The position numbers were made by a program, and so were the translations under genes. Of a stretch of DNA of 6,143 nucleotides, positions 4,757-6,143 are shown one piece after another (the first letter of the stretch is position 1; each line of letters opens with the position of its first letter). Source of the stretch: Candidatus Nitrosocosmicus sp. GTDB lineage: Archaea; Thermoproteota; Nitrososphaeria; Nitrososphaerales; Nitrososphaeraceae. The notes below the pieces were generated by a model. That model did not search any database and was not told where the DNA came from. It saw nothing but the letters and a program-made list of their open reading frames with translations. The stretch is from NCBI GenBank assembly GCA_030452275.1, contig JAKDMR010000139.1, positions 1 to 6,143 of the forward strand, read 5' to 3'.

Positions 4757-5074
4757 ATGAACAATACTAAGAAAACAACTGTTACCATGGTCATTGCGAT
4801 AGCATCATTGTTTGCTGCATCGGGCATAATAAGTAGTTCTGTATTTGCTCAATCTAACGGCGAAGATGATGAAACAGGAAAAAATAATTATGAAGAATTT
4901 GTTAATTGTCTGGCTCTATCAGAAGGCGAAAAAGGATATGCATCTGAAAGCGAAATAAGGGACTGTTTTAGACCAATTTATGATCCAGAAGCAGATACTA
5001 GCATAGCAGCCAATGAGAATGTTGACGAAAGTGACAGTAGTGCCTCAAACTCTAATAGCGATTCAAGTAATTAG
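4757..5074 (+). CDS. Small exported protein, two Cys, acidic/Ser tail
   Basis: This 105-residue protein begins with a signal peptide: a basic N-terminus with K5-K6, a hydrophobic core at about 11-26, and S-S-V-F-A-Q at 27-32 as the likely cut. The mature domain (about 33-80) contains E-E-F-V-N-C-L-A-L-S-E-G-E-K-G-Y-A and E-I-R-D-C-F-R-P-I-Y-D. Its two cysteines (C51, C70) are 19 apart and could form a disulphide bond outside the cell. Residues 81-105 are a low-complexity tail of Asp, Glu, Asn and Ser, probably disordered. I do not recognise a family; the Cys-containing core is the part most likely to have homologues in related archaea. The start is fixed by the TATA box 26 nt upstream. There is no T-run immediately after the stop; the next signals are a hairpin at 5157-5185 and T-runs near 5332. 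Confidence 0.8.
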   Translation: MNNTKKTTVTMVIAIASLFAASGIISSSVFAQSNGEDDETGKNNYEEFVNCLALSEGEKGYASESEIRDCFRPIYDPEADTSIAANENVDESDSSASNSNSDSSN

Positions 5075-5085
5075 TACAGCGTTGA

Positions 5086-5280
5086 ATGCCGAGGTACGAA
5101 TATACGCCTTATAACGTATCGATAAACCACAAACAAGATAAAGAATATGTTCCCAGACCATTCACTCAGGTAGTGAGTGAATGGTATGATAATTTTATTC
5201 GACTCATCATAAAAATCAGAAAAGAAATTAATTCTTTCTTATCGTACTCATTGATCATGATAACAGTATGTTACCGTTAA
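5086..5280 (+). CDS. Hypothetical small ORF downstream of exported-protein gene
   Basis: This frame of 64 codons starts 11 nt after the preceding stop. It has a polar, Tyr-rich N-terminus and a C-terminal half with an amphipathic helix-like stretch (W-Y-D-N-F-I-R-L-I-I-K-I-R-K-E-I). There is no Shine-Dalgarno before its ATG, no separate promoter, and no family I recognise. A perfect 12-bp inverted repeat lies inside it, which is as easily explained by non-coding structure. It could be a second cistron, but chance is a real alternative. Confidence 0.28.
   Translation: MPRYEYTPYNVSINHKQDKEYVPRPFTQVVSEWYDNFIRLIIKIRKEINSFLSYSLIMITVCYR
5157..5185. repeat. Perfect 12-bp hairpin
   Basis: ACCATTCACTCA at 5157-5168 and TGAGTGAATGGT at 5174-5185 are exact reverse complements around a 5-nt loop (GGTAG). 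It lies 82 nt after the stop of the exported-protein gene. It could protect the 3' end of that mRNA, slow the polymerase, or bind a dimeric regulator; no long T-run follows directly. Confidence 0.7.
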
Positions 5281-5331
5281 AGAAATAATAGCATCACGAG
5301 CTTATGATCGATTTTAAGATTAATCATATTA

Positions 5332-5344
5332 TTTTTTGCTTTTA
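5332..5344 (+). terminator. T-rich termination region (plus strand)
   Basis: TTTTTTGCTTTTA lies between the plus-strand exported-protein region and the convergent VOC gene; another T6 is at 5362-5367. Both suit termination of plus-strand transcripts. The rest of 5281-5429 holds no gene I can support. Confidence 0.4.
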
Positions 5345-5381
5345 TAGTATTAAATATAGAATTTTTTAGGGTTGAGAAAGG

Positions 5382-5387
5382 AAAAAA
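5382..5387 (-). terminator. T6 terminator candidate after VOC gene
   Basis: Six A on the plus strand are T6 on the minus strand, about 43 nt past the stop of the VOC-family gene. Confidence 0.35.
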
Positions 5388-5429
5388 TGAACAACTATAA
5401 TAGCCCGCTTGAAGAATAGTTACAGCAGG

Positions 5430-5807
5430 TTATTTATTAATGATATTTAGAATATTACCATCGGGATCTTTAAACCATACAACTTTCATGTCGCCATCAA
5501 AATGAATATCATCTTTTAAGGTTGTATTAGGCATGTCATAATGTTCAAACAGTACACCTTTGGATTTAAGGTCCTTTACCAAGTCCTCCATATCCTCGCC
5601 CACCACCCAAGTCGCACTAGTAGCTTTATTAGTACCAGCGTATTGTGAGTGATATACTATAATGGCAGAGTTACCACATCTATATACTACTACTTCTTCT
5701 CCAACAGAGTCTATCTTCTCCAGTCCCAAAATATTCTCATAGAATTTTCTGGAAATTTCCAGATTTTTAACAGCTATATTTGCTAATGCATTTTTATCAC
5801 TCAACAT
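5430..5807 (-). CDS. VOC/glyoxalase-fold protein
   Basis: This 125-residue protein has the length and layout of a single-domain vicinal-oxygen-chelate protein. The first half is N-A-L-A-N-I-A-V-K-N-L-E-x-S-x-K-F-Y-E-N-I-L-G-L (residues 6-29). The second half is T-W-V-V-G-E-D-M-E-D-L-V-K-D-L-K-S-K-G-V and ends V-V-W-F-K-D-P-D-G-N-I-L-N-I (DPDGN at 114-118). In this fold two beta-alpha-beta-beta-beta units form a pocket that often holds a metal and a small ligand. Here the usual first ligand (His/Gln in strand 1) reads Asn10 and the last (Glu after DPDGN) reads Asn121, so a classical metal site seems lost and ligand binding without metal is likely. The substrate cannot be told. I chose the ATG at 5807 because a strong Shine-Dalgarno precedes it and the VOC fold begins right after; an upstream in-frame ATG at 5849 would add 14 unrelated residues. 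Confidence 0.85.
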   Translation of the reverse strand: MLSDKNALANIAVKNLEISRKFYENILGLEKIDSVGEEVVVYRCGNSAIIVYHSQYAGTNKATSATWVVGEDMEDLVKDLKSKGVLFEHYDMPNTTLKDDIHFDGDMKVVWFKDPDGNILNIINK

Positions 5808-5813
5808 AATAAA

Positions 5814-5822
5814 TCCCCCCTT
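5814..5822 (-). promoter_or_regulatory. Shine-Dalgarno site fixing the VOC start
   Basis: The minus strand reads AAGGGGGGA, with 6 nt to the ATG at 5807. It decides for the shorter start. It also shows this gene has a leader, unlike the TATA-near-ATG genes elsewhere in the window; the promoter itself is not clear, as upstream I see only a T8 tract near 5864-5871. Confidence 0.65.
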
Positions 5823-6017
5823 GTGAATTAGACAAGTCGATAGTTCCACAGAAATACAGGCTCAAAAAAAAGTCAAGTAGTAATTGTTGTTTTTGATCAT
5901 GGATCAATTGTTTCATAGGTGAGTATGCTCTATGTGTTATAAAAATGGGTATGGGCGTGAAAGTATAGTTAGTTATTTTGGTAAGGATTGCGTGAGATAT
6001 CTAATGGGACTATGTTT

Positions 6018-6143
6018 TCAATTTTCCTCATCTTCCTCATCTGGCTCGTCATCCAGCGAATCTTCTGATGTAGGTGAAGATGTATTTGGTTCGTTCACAA
6101 CTACTTCGCCAACCATAGTGGGATGATATATGCAATAATAATT
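6018..6143 (-). CDS. Cupredoxin (plastocyanin-like), C-terminal part with acidic tail
   Basis: The minus strand is open from the right edge to a TGA at 6018-6020 and gives 41 residues. It begins N-Y-Y-C-I-Y-H-P-T-M-V-G-E-V-V-V, the C-terminal copper-binding loop of plastocyanin-type blue copper proteins: Cys4, His7 and Met10 of the fragment are three of the four type-1 copper ligands (C-x2-H-x2-M), and the remaining His lies outside the window. These proteins carry single electrons outside the cell membrane and are abundant in ammonia-oxidising archaea. After the last strand there is a 25-residue tail of Asp, Glu, Ser and Pro (from N-E-P-N-T to D-E-E-D-E-E-N), which is unusual for a minimal cupredoxin and probably disordered. 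The plus strand over this region looks like a Ser-rich ORF, but that is the antisense of the acidic tail. Confidence 0.88.
   Translation of the reverse strand, partial: NYYCIYHPTMVGEVVVNEPNTSSPTSEDSLDDEPDEEDEEN

Noticed and set aside
5932..6126. Plus-strand Ser-rich ORF
   Set aside because: The serine run is the antisense of the Asp/Glu tail of the cupredoxin, whose Cys-His-Met motif shows that the minus strand codes.

Overview
The window looks like a piece of an AT-rich archaeal chromosome, most likely a Nitrososphaeria (Thaumarchaeota) member of the Nitrososphaerales type. The support is: 20S proteasome subunits; exported proteins whose signal peptides end in the S-A-Q or F-A-Q motif common in that class; a blue-copper (cupredoxin) protein; and archaeal TATA boxes about 26-28 nt before the start codons, implying leaderless mRNAs. 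The genus is inference.

Layout: (1) 3-254 (+) is the 3' end of a DDE transposase running in from the left. (2) 480-1775 (-) is a two-gene operon, a catalytically intact proteasome beta subunit followed 21 nt later by a strongly divergent alpha-type subunit. (3) 1776-2172 is largely empty spacer. (4) 2173-3077 holds two divergently transcribed small exported proteins, one with a His-rich tail (-) and one Met/Asp/Ser/Thr-rich (+), each with its own TATA box. (5) 3078-4756 is about 1.7 kb without a convincing protein gene. It holds palindromes, a strong TATA box at about 3630, and a GC-rich island (about 3660-4000) in very AT-rich surroundings that may be a structured RNA or the remnant of a foreign gene. 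It also holds two micro-ORFs preceded by Shine-Dalgarno sequences. (6) 4757-5074 (+) is a third small exported protein with an acidic/serine tail, followed by a doubtful small ORF and a perfect 12-bp hairpin. (7) 5430-5807 (-) is a VOC/glyoxalase-fold protein with a clear Shine-Dalgarno sequence. (8) 6018-6143 (-) is the C-terminus of a cupredoxin that runs off the right edge.

Functionally, only the beta/alpha proteasome pair is clearly linked. The three small exported proteins and the cupredoxin suggest a cell-surface role, perhaps copper or other metal handling, but each appears to be its own transcription unit and that link is inference. The observations most worth a second look are the alpha-type subunit without the usual gate residues and the promoter-led GC-rich island with no good ORF.
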